From Stenogyne calaminthoides (taxonomy: Eukaryota; Streptophyta; Magnoliopsida; Lamiales; Lamiaceae), in assembly GCA_037126765.1 (NCBI GenBank), contig JBBCBC010000007.1, forward strand, positions 20,779,667 through 20,843,666: a DNA stretch of 64,000 nucleotides, given 5' to 3'. A model generated the notes under the pieces. That model was given only the letters and a program-made list of their open reading frames with translations. It made no database searches and was not told the origin of the DNA. Shown piece after piece: positions 11,580 to 23,416 of the stretch. A program made the position numbers and the translations under genes. Positions within the stretch are counted from its first letter, which is position 1; each line of letters starts with the position of its first letter.

Positions 11580-13060
11580 TCAAACATTTTAGGTACTTTT
11601 TCTCCAAGATCCAGAAGCCCTAGCTCATTACACAATTCTCTGAATCTAATCTCGGCTAGTGGCTTGGTTAGAATATCGACTTTTCAGAATCAAAGGTGAA
11701 TCTTTTTCCATTCTCGATATTCTTCTTTTCAACATGATCTCTTATAAAATGGTGTCCGACATCCACATGCTTGCATCTTGTATGTAGAACAGATTCTCGA
11801 GTGATTGCATAAAGACTATTATCACAGAATATTGGTACATTCTTAGCTACGATGTTATAATCCCTCACCGCCGACTAAGCCAGGAAGCTTGGGAGCAACA
11901 ACTTCCTGCACCCATATACTCGCCTTCAGAGTAGATGTCATGAATCGATGTCCGCTTTTTTGAAAACCACGAGATCGCTTTTACTTCCTAAAAACCGACA
12001 TGTTCCCGAGGTTGACTTCGTCAATCTTGCAACCTCCATAGTCGTAATCGTAATACCCACTAAGCTCTAGATTATCATCGATGGGTAAAATAAACCAAGG
12101 TTTATCGTCCCTTCAGATACTTAAGAATCCGCTTTAGTCGCTTTCTAGGTGGCTTTGCATTGGATTGGCTCGAATCCGCACATACACCCACCGCAAAGGT
12201 GATATCTGGTCCGCTTGCATGGTGTGCGATGAGAGATCCAATGAGAGCCCTATATTCTTTCTGATTTGTTTTCTGACCATCCTCATCTGGATCCATCTTG
12301 AATCCAGTCATCATAGGAATTTTGGCTTCCTTGCAATTTTGAACTCCAAACTTAGCCAATAAAGTGTACTTCGCTTGGCAGATGAATATTCCTTCTGCAC
12401 TTTGCTTCACCTGGAGACCCAGAAAGTAATTCATCTGTCCCATCATGGACATCTCGAACTTCCCTTGCATCAGCTTGCTGAATCTTTCACATAGACTCTT
12501 GTTAGGAGATCCGAAGATGATGTCGTCCACGTAGATCTGAACCATCGTAATATCTTCTCCATCTTCTATTCGAATAAGGTTCATCCCATCGTTCCTTTAG
12601 TGAACCCAATCGCCGATCAAGAACCGAGAGAGTGTATCATACCAAGCTCGAGGAGCTTGTTTCGTGCCATAAAGAGCTTTTTCTTAAATGGTACACTTGG
12701 TTGTTCTTTTTCAAGCTCGGAGGTTGTTCGACATAAACTTCCTCCGCTAGTACCCCGTTTAAAAATGCACTTTTACGTCCATCCGATACACAAAGTGAAC
12801 CCTCCGTGGGAAGCATATGCGTAAAACAACCGAATGGCTTTTAAAGCGAGCGATCGGTGCAAAGGTCTCGTCATAATCAATTCTTCCGATTGGAATACCC
12901 CTTAGCAACAAGTCTTGCCTTATTTCCGTGATGACATTTTTCTCATCTCTCTTGTTCTTGAAAACCCACTTCGTGCCAATTACGTCTTGATGATTTGGTC
13001 CTGCTCTACCGGTTCCCAAACTTGATTTTCTGTCGAACCTGTTTCAAGCTCTTCCTCGCA
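11580..13060 (-). pseudogene. Reverse transcriptase and RNase H of Sirevirus 1, broken
   Basis: The copia RT (RVT_2 family) begins near 13019 with TKWVFKNKRDE. The catalytic IYVDD box is intact near 12521 in the 160-codon segment 12102-12584, followed by the copia signature EYRALIGSL, and the RNase H end around 11668-11868 keeps HTRCKHVDV. It copies element RNA into DNA in the cytoplasmic particle. Frames change several times, so no functional enzyme is made from this copy. Confidence 0.75.
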
Positions 13061-15060
13061 TGGCTAGAATCCAATTTTACGTCTTGTAGAGCTTCCTCTA
13101 TTGTTGTTGGTTCCTTCATAGACAAATAACAAAGAATACATGGCACTTTCACCAACTGATGTCTAGTTTTAACTTTATCGATGGGTCTCCGATGATCGAT
13201 CGGTTGGATGACCGGGTTATCCGTGTCCTTCGCTCGATTTGGCGTCGGTTTGGAGAACATCATCCATTTTCGATAAAGGTTCATTACTAGTGGATGGGAG
13301 TGGTGCGTAATTATGATCCACTTGATAAGAACATGTCTCGGTGATGTTGGACTCATCATGTGTCGATGTCTATTCGCGGGGAACTTCGGTGTTCCCCCGA
13401 ACCGGATGGTTCGATTGATACTTATCTCACCAGACGCCTTCTTCACCGACGGTTTTTCGTACCTTAGATCTGAATGATCCGTGAATCACCTAGATCCGGA
13501 ATGTATACCGTTACGGTTTTCGATTCTTTTCCTTGATCATTAGTCGATCCATTTTCCGAGCATCAGTACTTGTTGATCGGTACATCTTGTTTCGAGGCGA
13601 TTTCTCTTGTTCGTAAGATGCTTCATCAAAGACTACATGGGGTGTTTCTTCCACAAGTAGGGTTCGGCTCGTTGTAAACCCCGAAAGTTTTGCTAGATGA
13701 GGAATATCCTAAGAATATACCCTCATCCGACTTGGCCTCAAAAGTCTTCAACGACTCTTCCCATTGTTGTGTATGAAACACTTTACACCCAAAAAACATG
13801 GAAGTAAGAGACACGAGGTTTTTCGTCCTTCCACAGTTCATAGGGTGTTTTGTAGTGAGCCTTAGTCGAAGACATTTGTTACGAGTATGGCATGCAAAGG
13901 TTGATTGCTTTCATTTTAAACGGCTTGGTATTGCATGTTCAACTAACATCGTCGGCGCAAACTTCTTTTGAGAGTTTTGTTCCTCCGCTCGCTACTCCAT
14001 TTTGTTGTGGCGCCCCTGCAAAACCGGTGATGTTTCATGTCAGATACCAAACTTAGAGCAAAAATCAAGAATAAAAGAGTTCGAAAATTATGTACCTTTA
14101 TCGATCCGATTTTTACTATTAATCGACACCCTTCTCATTTTGTAATCTTTTTAGCAACTCGGGTATCATTCGTTTGTCGCCTCATTCTTCTTATGTAAGA
14201 ATATAACCCTGTAAACTTGGAATAGTCATCCACGATTACAGAGTATATTTCGTCCGTTGAGATCGATCGGTGTAATCGGGTCCAAATAGATCCATATGAA
14301 GTAATGAAGATCTTTGGATGCCGGTCCGGAATTCCCTTGAATGAAGCTTTGACTGCTTTTTCCTTCCGACATGCAAAGACATGTCCGATCCTTTGAAAAT
14401 ACTTCATTCGGAAGTCCTTCCACTAGAGACATCCTTGCTATCTTATTAAGAGTTTTAAAGTTCGGGATGGCTCATTCTTTTGTGCCAGAGCCAATTGCTA
14501 CTTTTGGAACTCTTGACAATCAGCATGCATTTCTTGGGCAACTGCTCCAATCACCGTAGATCGTCCTTTTCTTGAACCAGTTTAGCAAAATCGTTGAGTG
14601 GCTCGATTCTTGATAGTGCATTGGTCGGTCGAGAACTCAACACCGAATCCGTTGTCGCAGAATTGTGAAACCGATAGTAGGTTGTGCTTTAGACCTTGAC
14701 ATACGAGACTCCAGCCATTTGTACATCATCATTCTCTAAGGTTCAATCCTTTGGTATAACCAAAGTTATCATCACCGAAAAGAGTACACGCTGGCCTTCG
14801 TTTCTATGTATGAACCGAGGAGATGTTTGCTTCCAAATATGTGCCTTGAGCATCCACTATCGATGTACCGAGATAGTTGCTTGCACACCTCCTTTGTTGG
14901 CCGGACCCACGCGATCCCCGCAGCCCAAATCAGCTTTTAGGTACCCCTTTTCGATTGGGTCCCGAGGGGTTAGGATTAGTTTTGGGGATCCATACAAACA
15001 GAGCACTTCTATTGTGATCGATTAGATCGTAAGGCCCGATTTGTGTCCCATACCTATCAA
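13061..15060 (-). pseudogene. Protease and integrase of Sirevirus 1, broken
   Basis: A protease active-site region (Asp-Ser-Gly) is recognisable near 14850. The pre-integrase and integrase core lie around 14135-14432 (SLVEGLPNEVFSKD; VDDYSKFTGL). The integrase tail is in 13626-13841 (SDEGIFLGYSSSSK). Frames are interrupted by small indels, for example near 14100, where CAG and CTG sites appear as CGG and CG. Confidence 0.7.
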
Positions 15061-17516
15061 CATAATCATACGCCTCTTTATATGCTTTTTCGATTAGTAT
15101 GATTCTTAGTGTGAACCTTGGGTGACTTAGAAGACTTGGGATTTATCTTTTCTGTTTGTCTTCTTTTTTTTCATCCATTGTGGTTCCGTGCGTTGTGACC
15201 CTAGATTTACGATTATAGGGGTAGGTACGATCGCTACCATCAAAAGATTCATATCTTTTTCTAAGATAGGTGGTTTTTTGCGTTTTTACCAAGCATGCTT
15301 AATAAGCAAAGGTGACCTTGATTGGGTCTCGATTGGACTTCCCTTTTTACGGGTTGTCTTTTCGATTCTCGATCCGTTGATCAAAGTTGAGGTCTCTTCG
15401 TAAGAACCGGGTTCTTCTGCTGATTCTCGATCGATGCTTTACCAGTTGGGGTCCATTTCTATTCCCCTTCGTTAGGCACCGCCTTTTACCGCTCAACCGG
15501 GTTTTTTTTCCCTTATTAGATACATGTTTGGCTTTTTGGTGTATCTTTGTCGAAAAACTCGTCTCGATTACATCTTTTTGAGATGAATCATCGGGCTTTT
15601 TGAGGATGTGGAAGGGTTTTCATACCCAAGTCCCTTCTTGTTAATTGTTGTTCGAAAATAGGTGTTCATGTCTTGAGCGGTTTTAGATGATTTTGTAAAA
15701 ACCTCTATTTTTTCTTACGCAGATTATCCTCGGATGATTTTAGACTTTCATGCTTCGGAACATCTCATCGAATTTTGCTTTGCAGGATTTTGAAGTCATC
15801 ACTTGTTGTTTGTTAATTGCCGGTGATCTTTTGATCTGTTTGTCCCGATCGAGCTTTTTTAACTTTCAGAATTTCAAATTCCTCGCTTTTTTCCGAAAGC
15901 GATTTCAAAGCCAATTTAAGTTCAGAGGCTTTTATCGAGATCATTCTCTTTAGCAGTCGATTATATATGGTCCTCGACTTATCATTTTCAAACTTCCACT
16001 ATAGCATAAGTGTCATCTTGCATTGGAGAGATCCTCAAGCAATTGCTCGAGTAGAGCTGCAGTCAATCTCCCCAAAGAAGTGTGCTAATGATAGCGAGTG
16101 TAGAAGTCGAACAAAGCAGTTTGGAGGTTACCTCAGATTGGTCCTCCTTGGCCATCAGCAGATCTCATCATCATCCAAGAGAATATCGATCTTCATTTCC
16201 ATAGAAGTCAACAAAGATGGCCGACGACGTAAATCTTCTACAGAGGAGTATCCAGAGTCCTCGTGAGGGCGAGATTTAATCGTCAATTCTCGACGTGTCA
16301 AGAACCATGGCTTTTATGTCCTGCATTTGCTCTCTTCGTTCCTCTTTTCTTCCCTTTCTCTTGGCCAAGTCCGGGCGTCTCATACCAGTAGTGACTGCTT
16401 CTCACAATTGAAGCACGCTCCTTGATCCATTTAAACCTTTTCTTCGGGTGAATCACTAAAATTCGTATGATCTATCGTGATTTTCCTTTTCGATAGTAGT
16501 CCGAGCTTCTTTCGTCTCGATTGGTTGTCTCTTCTTTCATCATTTAGATTATCTCTTTTCCTTTCATCTCTGTGATCTCTCCGATCATCGATTTGGTTCT
16601 TCGAGATCTCATTGTCTCGATCTCCTATCTCTTCCTCGGCTTATGTTGATAATCTTTATAGAATCTTCGATACTTACCCGCTTGAGTATTTGATTTCTCT
16701 AGTTTCGCGGTAAAGAGCGATCTGCTTACCGACTTATGATGTTTCCAATGGGCTCATTGGTCTTCGATCTCTTCTTTGGTTGCCTTTAAAAGCAATCGAT
16801 TTGGAAGTTGAGGCTTCAATGGGCACCTCATCTTCATCCGCTTGTCCTCTCTCAATTAAATTGAACTCGTGAGCTTTAAGGCTCAAGAACAAGCTACTTG
16901 GCTTCATTTTTGAAATGTCTTGGCAATCCTTGATTACCGCGGACCTTCATGTCCCATTTCTTGGTGAGAGACCTTAAAATTTTGTAGTTGATATCTTTAT
17001 CGACATCTCTCTACCAAGTTCTCAAGCTTGTTTATTGACATAGTAATCCTTCCATCGAGTTCGTTGATGGTTTCATGGCAAAGATCTTCAATTTTTCGAA
17101 CTTTACCGGTTCGCCCTCGCAGTGTACTGTCTTTTATCCGGTCATTTCCTCGAGATATTTCAAAGCCGAGTATCCCACATTGCTTTCGCAGATTTGAGAT
17201 ACTTAATCTTTTCCTTGGTGACCTTATCCATGGTTTTCATGATAATATGCCTTGCGATAGTATCTAGAGTATGCAGTTTCCTTTCCTCTGCATCCATCAA
17301 GGCTGGGCTTTTTCGTACAAGACTTCCCGGGGCAAAGTCTGGATCTCCACCAACTGCAGGGTTGTCGTAATATATGATGATGGGTCCTCTTTCGATGACT
17401 TCCATCATTCTACCACTTATCGAACCTAGATGGTTGGACATATATATGGCCCAATCTGCATACTCATCGATTGAGAACTTCGGCAGATCATGATACATAC
17501 CTGAGGTGTTATCCAT
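15061..17516 (-). pseudogene. Gag of Sirevirus 1, broken
   Basis: The first 118 codons (17160-17516) read MDNTSGMYHDLPKFSIDEYA and onward, a copia gag of the Sirevirus kind matching element 2. The CCHC zinc knuckle is near 16390-16436 (ACFNCEK). A coiled-coil linker follows toward pol. At the position where element 2 has stop codons (near 46550) this copy keeps the sense codons TGG and CAA near 16920-16970. Numerous indels break the frame. Confidence 0.7.
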
Positions 17517-17638
17517 GCTGAGTGTTTTTGGAAAATGAATGAGTTTTAAGAAGGTTTTTCAAGATCAGTTCAGTCGACCACAAAGATTCTTCCTCAAGAA
17601 TCGATGATACACAAAGTCAGTGGTTCAGAGAACCAACC

Positions 17639-17650
17639 GCTTTGATACCA
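17639..17650 (-). other. Primer binding site of Sirevirus 1
   Basis: In minus sense TGGTATCAAAGC, two bases inside the 5' LTR. It matches the usual initiator-tRNA-Met site TGGTATCAGAGC except for one base. Confidence 0.85.
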
Positions 17651-17652
17651 CT

Positions 17653-19046
17653 TGTAGGTCCCGAACGGGTTTAGTGAGGGCAGAAGTCTAGAGGGGAGGG
17701 GTGAATAGACTTCTGAAAACTTTTTGTGCAGATCAGGTGTGAGGGCGCTTAGCCTTTGATCAGAGTGCGAAAGTGAATCGGTTTTGGGTCGATAATCAAC
17801 TTACTAATCGCTCAAGGCGATTAGTTCGCAGAACTATCGCTTTAACTCGATAAAAGCGAAGCTTAAGTTTTACCCGTGAAAACCAGTTTTTATAAATCGA
17901 TTCCAAAGTTAGTGTTTTAACCAGGTTGATCAAGTGTTAAGCTTGATCGATCGTAAGTTTGGTGCTAGCCGATCTCAACTTAGAATATGTATGCGCTTTT
18001 AAAGGTTCAGGTGCAATTGTGTAGACAGTTAATCAAAGCGTAAAGGCACACAAGATTTATAGTGGTTCGGACAAACCGGTCATATGTCCACTCTTCCCTA
18101 TCACAAGGGCACCAACTTAACCAATCTGAACTTAGTTTTATGTGTTAGTTCAACACAAGACAATCGACAGATATTTAAGGAGTTCTCACTCAACCGATCC
18201 CGTAAATCCTAACTAGAAACCCTAGTCCGAAATCTTGCTAAACAACTGACCTAACTTGGTTTGGATAAGATTGTTTTGGTTTCAACTATGAAATCTTTTC
18301 TAGTGTCTAAGGTAGCCTATCAGCTAGATGAAAAGATTTCTTTGCTAAGAACTTATGGGTTGAACACTTAATAAAATAATCTTCTTGATCGTGTTCTTCG
18401 TAATGAAATCGATAATTGCTTGAGCTTCTTGATTGTTCAAATGTTTCCGTATTTCACTCAAGTGTGATCCCATATTTATAGACCTTGAAATCAAAGAGCC
18501 GTTGGAGAGCAATTTGAATTTCAGGCTATATTAGGTAGGTTTGCAGGATGGATGTGACGTGCTTCAGGAACGGCATGGCCGAAAGCGTGATCTTGTATTT
18601 TATAGCCGTTGGAGAGAGCAAAGATCAAATCCCTTAATTGTCGGGCTCCGATCATACGCGGTCTTGTTCTTATTGGTTACCAGACGACTTTTCAAAGTTG
18701 ATTGTTCTTCCGGGTCCGATCTTTCCGAAATCATCCGATCTTCAAGCATTCTCGAAGTTTGAGCTTTTGACTTCAAATTGAGATATCGACTAGATCGGAT
18801 CGATCGATTTTCGCATTTTTCTCTAAAGAGCTTGATATCGCCTTTTCTTTGGATTTCCAGATTCGACTTATACATATTGAGATTCCCCCCTCAATATGTG
18901 ACATCTATTACATCGCTTGTTCTATACAAGAATTATCAACGGGTATTCTATAAACAAGAATATAAACATCACCAACTAATGTGTCCAGACCGGGTCCTAT
19001 TACATGTGTTTCTGGAACTTTTATCAAAACTATAAATTTCCCAACA
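17653..19046 (-). repeat. 5' LTR of Sirevirus 1
   Basis: 1394 bp, about 150 bp shorter than the other LTR. Much of the difference is missing sequence around 18710-18730, where the left LTR carries an about 190-bp segment (5475-5635). Confidence 0.85.
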
Positions 19047-19544
19047 GTCTCCCCCGAGGTTACTCCATGAGTAAGGTCGGCCAGTGTTGGATGAAGACGA
19101 GTCGAGCTCGCCTGAGCGGGAGACCTCCCGCGAGGTCACTCCGTAGGTGAGGTCGGCATCCATATCAGGGAAAAGATATCAGTTCCGAAGATAAGCAAGA
19201 TTCCCAGTGTTTGTTATGGAAAGAGAGGATCTTGCATATCTATTAAAGATCCGGAATTTAAGATTTAGTGTATCTTGTATTTTCTTAGAGGGCCCATTAA
19301 GAGGCCCATTAGGGTTTTTTTATCTTTGTACCTTGTAATTATTATAAATAGGGGACAAACCCCAAGAGAAAAGAGGGCACAAAATACGTAGAAAATCATA
19401 GTAGAAATATTCCGCTTGCACGCCCCAAATGTAGTCATTCTTGATTTAACCGGGTTAACAAATTCACGTTTCTATGTTTATTGTTCATTTATCATTATTC
19501 ATTATGTACTTGTTGTCCGATGATTATTTTCAAGTTACAAAACA
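19047..19544 (+). repeat. 3' LTR of the gypsy-type element, second part
   Basis: Resumes after the duplicated GTCTC. It repeats the GACGAGTCGAGCTC word present just before the insertion (4387-4400). It ends TTACAAAACA, a slightly changed form of the TTACAACA end at 48. The following bases belong to the copia fragment. Confidence 0.75.
19343..19350 (+). promoter_or_regulatory. TATA box of the gypsy-type LTR
   Basis: TATAAATA followed by GGGGAC about 190 bases from the LTR end, a usual place for an LTR promoter. Confidence 0.6.
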
Positions 19545-19605
19545 TTCATAGCCCTTCCCAACAAACACTCCATTTTTTGATAAAATAACTTTATCCGAAC
19601 CTATT

Positions 19606-21206
19606 TGTTAGATATTTTAGTTTTGATGAATTATGCCAAAACATTATCAACTTGTGTTATTGAAGGCGATTTTAACAACAGTTGAGGGGGGAACGAGAGA
19701 ACAAATTGAGGGGAACTCTTTTAATCAAGTAGATGATCGAGATCGACGAGGTTGCATTTATCGAGATCGATGAGTTAGATGAGTTCCGAAGTTAACCGAT
19801 GAGCCAGGCAAAATCGAAGAGAAGAAAAGCTAAGCCAACTTATCGTAAGATCGATGACGGATGACCGATCGATGTCCGAAATCGAGCACGAGCCGATCCG
19901 TGATCGAAGAGGGCATAAACCGATCGAAAGAAATCACCGTAAGATCGTAAGAGAAGGTTGCGGATCGGAAGAGGAGCAGATGAGGACGAGATGACGTGAT
20001 CGAGATCGATATGAAGATGGAAAGATGGTCAAGATCGACGTGATTGAAACCAGATGTGTTAACCTCGATATGCTAACCTAAATGCTAAGATGAACTAACT
20101 GATCGCGGATAAACCCCAGATGCTATAATCGATCCGATCATATGAGCCGATCGAAGAGAGAAGAAATCGATATCGTAACCGTAAAGATACCGGATCGGGT
20201 GAAAGAAGTCATCGTAAGAGAAGTCATCCAAGTCATGTAACCGAGAAACGAACGCCATCGATGATCGGGTTAAGTTCGACCGAGGGTCGATTGTTCAAGA
20301 AAAGAAGAATCAACTCAATCAACCCGAGTGTCAAGATATTCCGACGCATAAGGTCCAATCAAGAGAAGACAACAAGGCCCGACACTCAGAGAGACCAGAG
20401 AATCCTGAATGATTCCGGCGAGGAACTGGTTAAATTTAGAATCACCGACGGGTGGACGATGAGAGGAAGACAACCCGACTGGAAAAGTACCTTTAGAGAA
20501 TAGTATGGATTTGAATGTGATTCTTCCAACGGTAACATTCAAATCCACACTATAAATACAAGTTCTTCCTTCATTATCAAGTGTGGAGAAGAATTACAGA
20601 GCCAAGAGCCTTATATTCAAGCATTCCCACCATAGAACACGAGCAAGAAATACACGATATATCCAAAAGTGTTCTACCCCCTAGATCTAAGCACAAAATG
20701 TCATATCCTAAGCTTAGAGAGATTTTCCCAACCTTAGCATTGAGGCTAAACAAATGTAAGGGAAAATCTCACCCTAGTTGGAAACCAAACAACCTTATAC
20801 CCAAACCCGGTTGGTAGGTTAAGTTTGTAGGTTGAGTGTGAACCCCGGTAAACATCTAGCAATCCCGAAAGGGAGGGTAGGCAATCCCGTGAGGGTGATA
20901 AGTCCCGTTTGAGTGTGAACTTGTTGTGGGTGTTGGACTTAAAACTAAGTCCAATTAGTTAAGTCGGTGCCCATGAAGGGAAGAGTGGATGTAGGAGTTG
21001 GACTCGAACCACTATAAAATTGTGTGTTTTTCCGCTTTATGTTTATACTTGTCATATGCATTCTATTATAAGCAAAACAACACACATGAGCTTAAAAGCA
21101 AAAAATTGGAATCACTCTGCCCTTACCCCTGTTTTATATGCATCGAACTAAAACGTTTTGCTTCCGCAGGCGCAAAATGGGTTTTTACTAAATTTCGGGA
21201 CCAACA
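19606..21206 (+). mobile_element. Solo LTR of a Sirevirus-like copia element
   Basis: 1601 bp from TGTTAGATAT to GGGACCAACA, flanked by the exact 5-bp repeat CTATT (19601-19605 and 21207-21211). No PBS or polypurine tract adjoins it, and the copia reading frame on both sides joins when it is removed. It is related to the LTR at 62570-64000 and shares a block with the Sirevirus LTRs. Recombination between two LTRs probably removed the body. Confidence 0.85.
20551..20558 (+). promoter_or_regulatory. TATA box of the solo LTR
   Basis: TATAAATA after CCACAC, about 650 bases before the LTR end. The same box is at 63318-63325 (minus sense) in the related LTR. Confidence 0.55.
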
Positions 21207-21998
21207 CTATTACAATGCGAAAACCATGCTTATTCAACAAAGACCCGGACACTAAATTTTTACGAATTTCCAGTACATATAACACATTGTTTAGTGTCAA
21301 CTCCTCAGAGAGGTAAATTTCAAAGACTGACCTTCCCTTTGCCTTTGACATCGGAGGTGGCTGAATTTCCCATGAAGAGCTTCTCTTCATCAACATTTTC
21401 ATTAAGTGAGCTAAACAACTCCTTATATGAACAAATGTGTCCGGTAGTACCCGAATCAATCCACCATTCACGTAGGTTTGAACCAACCATATTCACCTCG
21501 GACACCATAGCCGAGAAATGTTATTCATCCATCATGTTGGCTTCATTCTTTTTTGGTATTTTGCATTCAGCCGATTTGTGACCGGGTTTGTTACAATTTT
21601 AACAAGTTCCCGTGAACTTTCTCTTGAACTCCTCTTTCTTCGGACCCAAGTTCTGGTTTTTGGCATGAGAAGGACCGACTTTCTTCTTGCCTTTATCTTT
21701 GTAGTTGGTCTTCGAGTTTTGGCCTTGTTCAACAACGTTGGATTTGGGCTCGAAACCTCCATATTTCTTCTTAGATTTCTTGTTGTCTTCTTCAGTACGA
21801 AGTCGAACAACAAGCTTCTCCATGTTCATTTCATTTTTGTCTTTCCAATCGGGGGTAATTTTTCAATGATAGCAGCCACTTGGAATGTCTCACTGATCAC
21901 CATTCCTTCGGCATGTATATCATGAATAATAACCTGTAGATCCTGCACTTGACTAGCAACTGGTTTAGTATCCACCATTTTAAAGTCAAGAAACTTAC

Positions 21999-22283
21999 CC
22001 ACTTTTAAGTTATAAACTTTTATTTTCGTTATGTAACTTACACACTTTTGATTTTTTTGTCCAATTGACTTTTAAAAATTAATTTTCATCTTGTAACTTA
22101 CGTAAATTAAAATCAAAATGTGTAAATTAAAGGGCGATTTTTTTAGGAATTTTAAGTTTTATTAGTAGTTTTTTGAATTTCCCATTATACCCTTGATTTG
22201 TGCAACAAATTTCTACTTTTCAAACAAAAAGTAACTTTCAAAAGTGTGGAAATAACTTTTAATGGACAGAAGGAATAATATTA
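21999..22283. other. AT-rich spacer with a possible MITE end
   Basis: No coding motif. The end AATGGACAGAAGGAA (22261-22275) resembles the outer end of a Stowaway-like MITE, but no matching opposite end was found. Confidence 0.3.
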
Positions 22284-22719
22284 GGCAAAAGCTTGTATGC
22301 AATATTGCATACAAGTGATATGTGCAATTGAACTTTTTTTTTTCTCGCGGTCAGGTAGGGGACGGGTTAGGGCAGATTGTTGGCGGGTCAATGGGCTTCT
22401 TCTTCTTCTTCCATCGCGCAGTCGCACGCGGTCATATTTCCTCTTCTTCCTCTTCTCTTCAGGTGGGTCTCACGCGCTTTCTTCTTCCTCGTTCGTGCCC
22501 TAATTTTTTTTTCACTCCGATCATTGGATGAAATAAGGTTGTTCAATTTGATTTTTGGTGTGGATTCTGCGAGATGAAGAGATAATATGTGTGTGGTATT
22601 TGGATTACCCCTTAACACAAAGAGTGTGACGAAATTCAAATCCTTCTGCACTTTTTTCACGCAGTTCTGTAAATCTGTAGTTTTGGATTGAGGATTTTTT
22701 CGCGTTTGTACTGGTTTTT

Positions 22720-23115
22720 GTTCATGTAGTAACACTCTTTTGCTCATATGGTAACACTCATTTTGTTCATGTAGTAACACATCAAGTTGTTCTTTAAATC
22801 TGTAATTTTGGACTGGGAATTTCTTTTCGCGCTTGAACTAGTTTTGTTCATGTGGTAACACATTTTTCTTCATAGGATAACACTTTTTATTCATGTAGTA
22901 ACACATGTTTTTTTAGTAATATGTAACACTATTCACATATCGTTGTAATACTATGTGAATACCCATGTATTACCATATGAACAATAATATGTTACCTTGT
23001 GACCCATGTTACCTTATGAATATTTATGTGTTACGATATGTTTTAATATGTGTTACGTAAGATACAAAGTTTTTTCAATATAACAATGTAGTAACACTTA
23101 TACATAGATGTAGTA
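22720..23115. repeat. Degenerate repeats of TTCATGTAGTAACAC
   Basis: The word TTCAT(G/A)(T/G)(A/G)GTAACAC recurs about every 25-35 bp in direct orientation up to 22910. Later TTACC(A/T)TATGAA words are the inverted form. It lies inside the Mutator-like element. Confidence 0.55.
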
Positions 23116-23129
23116 ACACACAAAAAATT

Positions 23130-23235
23130 GATTAAAAAATATTAAAAAATTATATTTTCAATAGGAATCGAACCTGTGACCAATTTCATTAACAACAAAC
23201 CTAAACCACCAGGCTACAACACATATTTGATAAAG
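23130..23235 (-). mobile_element. SINE-like tRNA-derived fragment
   Basis: In minus sense there is a box A-like TAGCCTGGTGG (23204-23214) and a box B GGTTCGATTCC (23162-23172) at tRNA-like spacing of about 32 bases. No cloverleaf could be made convincingly, so it is read as a SINE head or tRNA relic inside the Mutator-like element. Confidence 0.45.
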
Positions 23236-23416
23236 ATATCCTTCTATAAATACATATGCGTCCGCCCAACCTGAAGCCCACAGCCCACAACTCTGCTCGC
23301 CCTGCCCCCGCCCACGCCCAACCCACCCTGACCCGCGAATATTAGAACATTTTTTTGTCTTATTTATGTTGTATTGCACATAAAACTAGTGTGCAATATT
23401 TCACACAAGACCTTCT

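Larger units (their letters stand above)
4418..19046 (-). mobile_element. Sirevirus-type Ty1/copia retrotransposon, element 1 (14.6 kb, decayed)
   Basis: Two LTRs (4418-5966 and 17653-19046), both TGTAGG…CCAACA on the plus strand, are flanked by the 5-bp repeat GTCTC. A tRNA-Met-type PBS lies beside the right LTR, so the element reads right to left. Minus-strand order is gag, zinc knuckle, protease, integrase, RT, RNase H, then about 5.6 kb of extra sequence before the left LTR. Size, gag type and an additional 3' region fit the Sirevirus/SIRE group of copia. All coding parts are broken by many small indels; element 2 (34169-48819) is a better preserved relative with the same layout. Confidence 0.85.
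1..19544 (+). mobile_element. Gypsy-type non-autonomous LTR element (LARD-like), split by Sirevirus 1
   Basis: Seen: an LTR end (…TTACAACA) at 48 is followed after two bases by a primer-binding-like TGGCGCC motif. A second LTR begins at 4157 with TGTTGTAGCC, right after a G-rich stretch. The LTR termini are inverted (TGTTGTA/TACAACA). The 3' LTR is broken at 4417 by Sirevirus 1 and resumes at 19047; the GTCTC repeat flanks the insert. PBS on the left makes it plus-stranded. The 4.1 kb internal part shows no gag, protease, RT, RNase H or integrase motif, so the element could only have moved with helper proteins. The PBS class is typical of gypsy elements; assignment to LARD is by structure only. 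The 5' flank lies outside the window, so its target duplication cannot be checked. Confidence 0.75.
19545..21998 (-). pseudogene. Remnant of an older copia gag-protease-pre-integrase, interrupted by a solo LTR
   Basis: Minus-strand reading from 21998: gag segment KFLDFKMVDTK, a basic linker, a CCHC knuckle near 21590 (one Lys codon changed to TAA), protease WWIDSGTTGHIC near 21440-21470, and the pre-integrase NNVLYV…LVSGSLLNKHGFRIV up to 21212. The frame continues after the solo LTR at 19605 with GSDKVILSKNGVFVGKGYE, then ends at the gypsy-type LTR (19544). The remaining pol would lie left of the window. Its right end is truncated inside gag. Frame breaks include one in gag near 21850. This is the oldest layer of the left nest. 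Confidence 0.8.
22284..23416. mobile_element. Mutator-like non-autonomous element, 1133 bp
   Basis: Long imperfect terminal inverted repeats: the left GCTTGTATGCAATATTGC and the reverse complement of the right GTCTTGTGTGAAATATTGC, continuing through TATGTGCAAT and TCGCGG(G)TCAGG. Flanked by a 9-bp direct repeat with one mismatch (ATAATATTA 22275-22283, ATAATATTT 23417-23425). Nine-base duplications and long TIRs fit Mutator-like elements. The interior has no transposase. Confidence 0.65.

Noticed and set aside
21148..21486. The copia gag-protease fragment and the adjacent LTR as one internally deleted element
   Set aside because: The LTR sense is opposite to the coding fragment, CTATT flanks the LTR on both sides, and the coding frame continues beyond it. 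A solo LTR inserted in the fragment explains everything.
22297..22577. Ser/Phe-rich plus-strand open frames
   Set aside because: Low-complexity TTCTTCTTC run inside a Mutator-like element, open in all three frames, no domain.
23158..23220. A functional tRNA gene
   Set aside because: Box A and B are present, but stems do not pair convincingly and the sequence lies inside a mobile element; treated as SINE-like.
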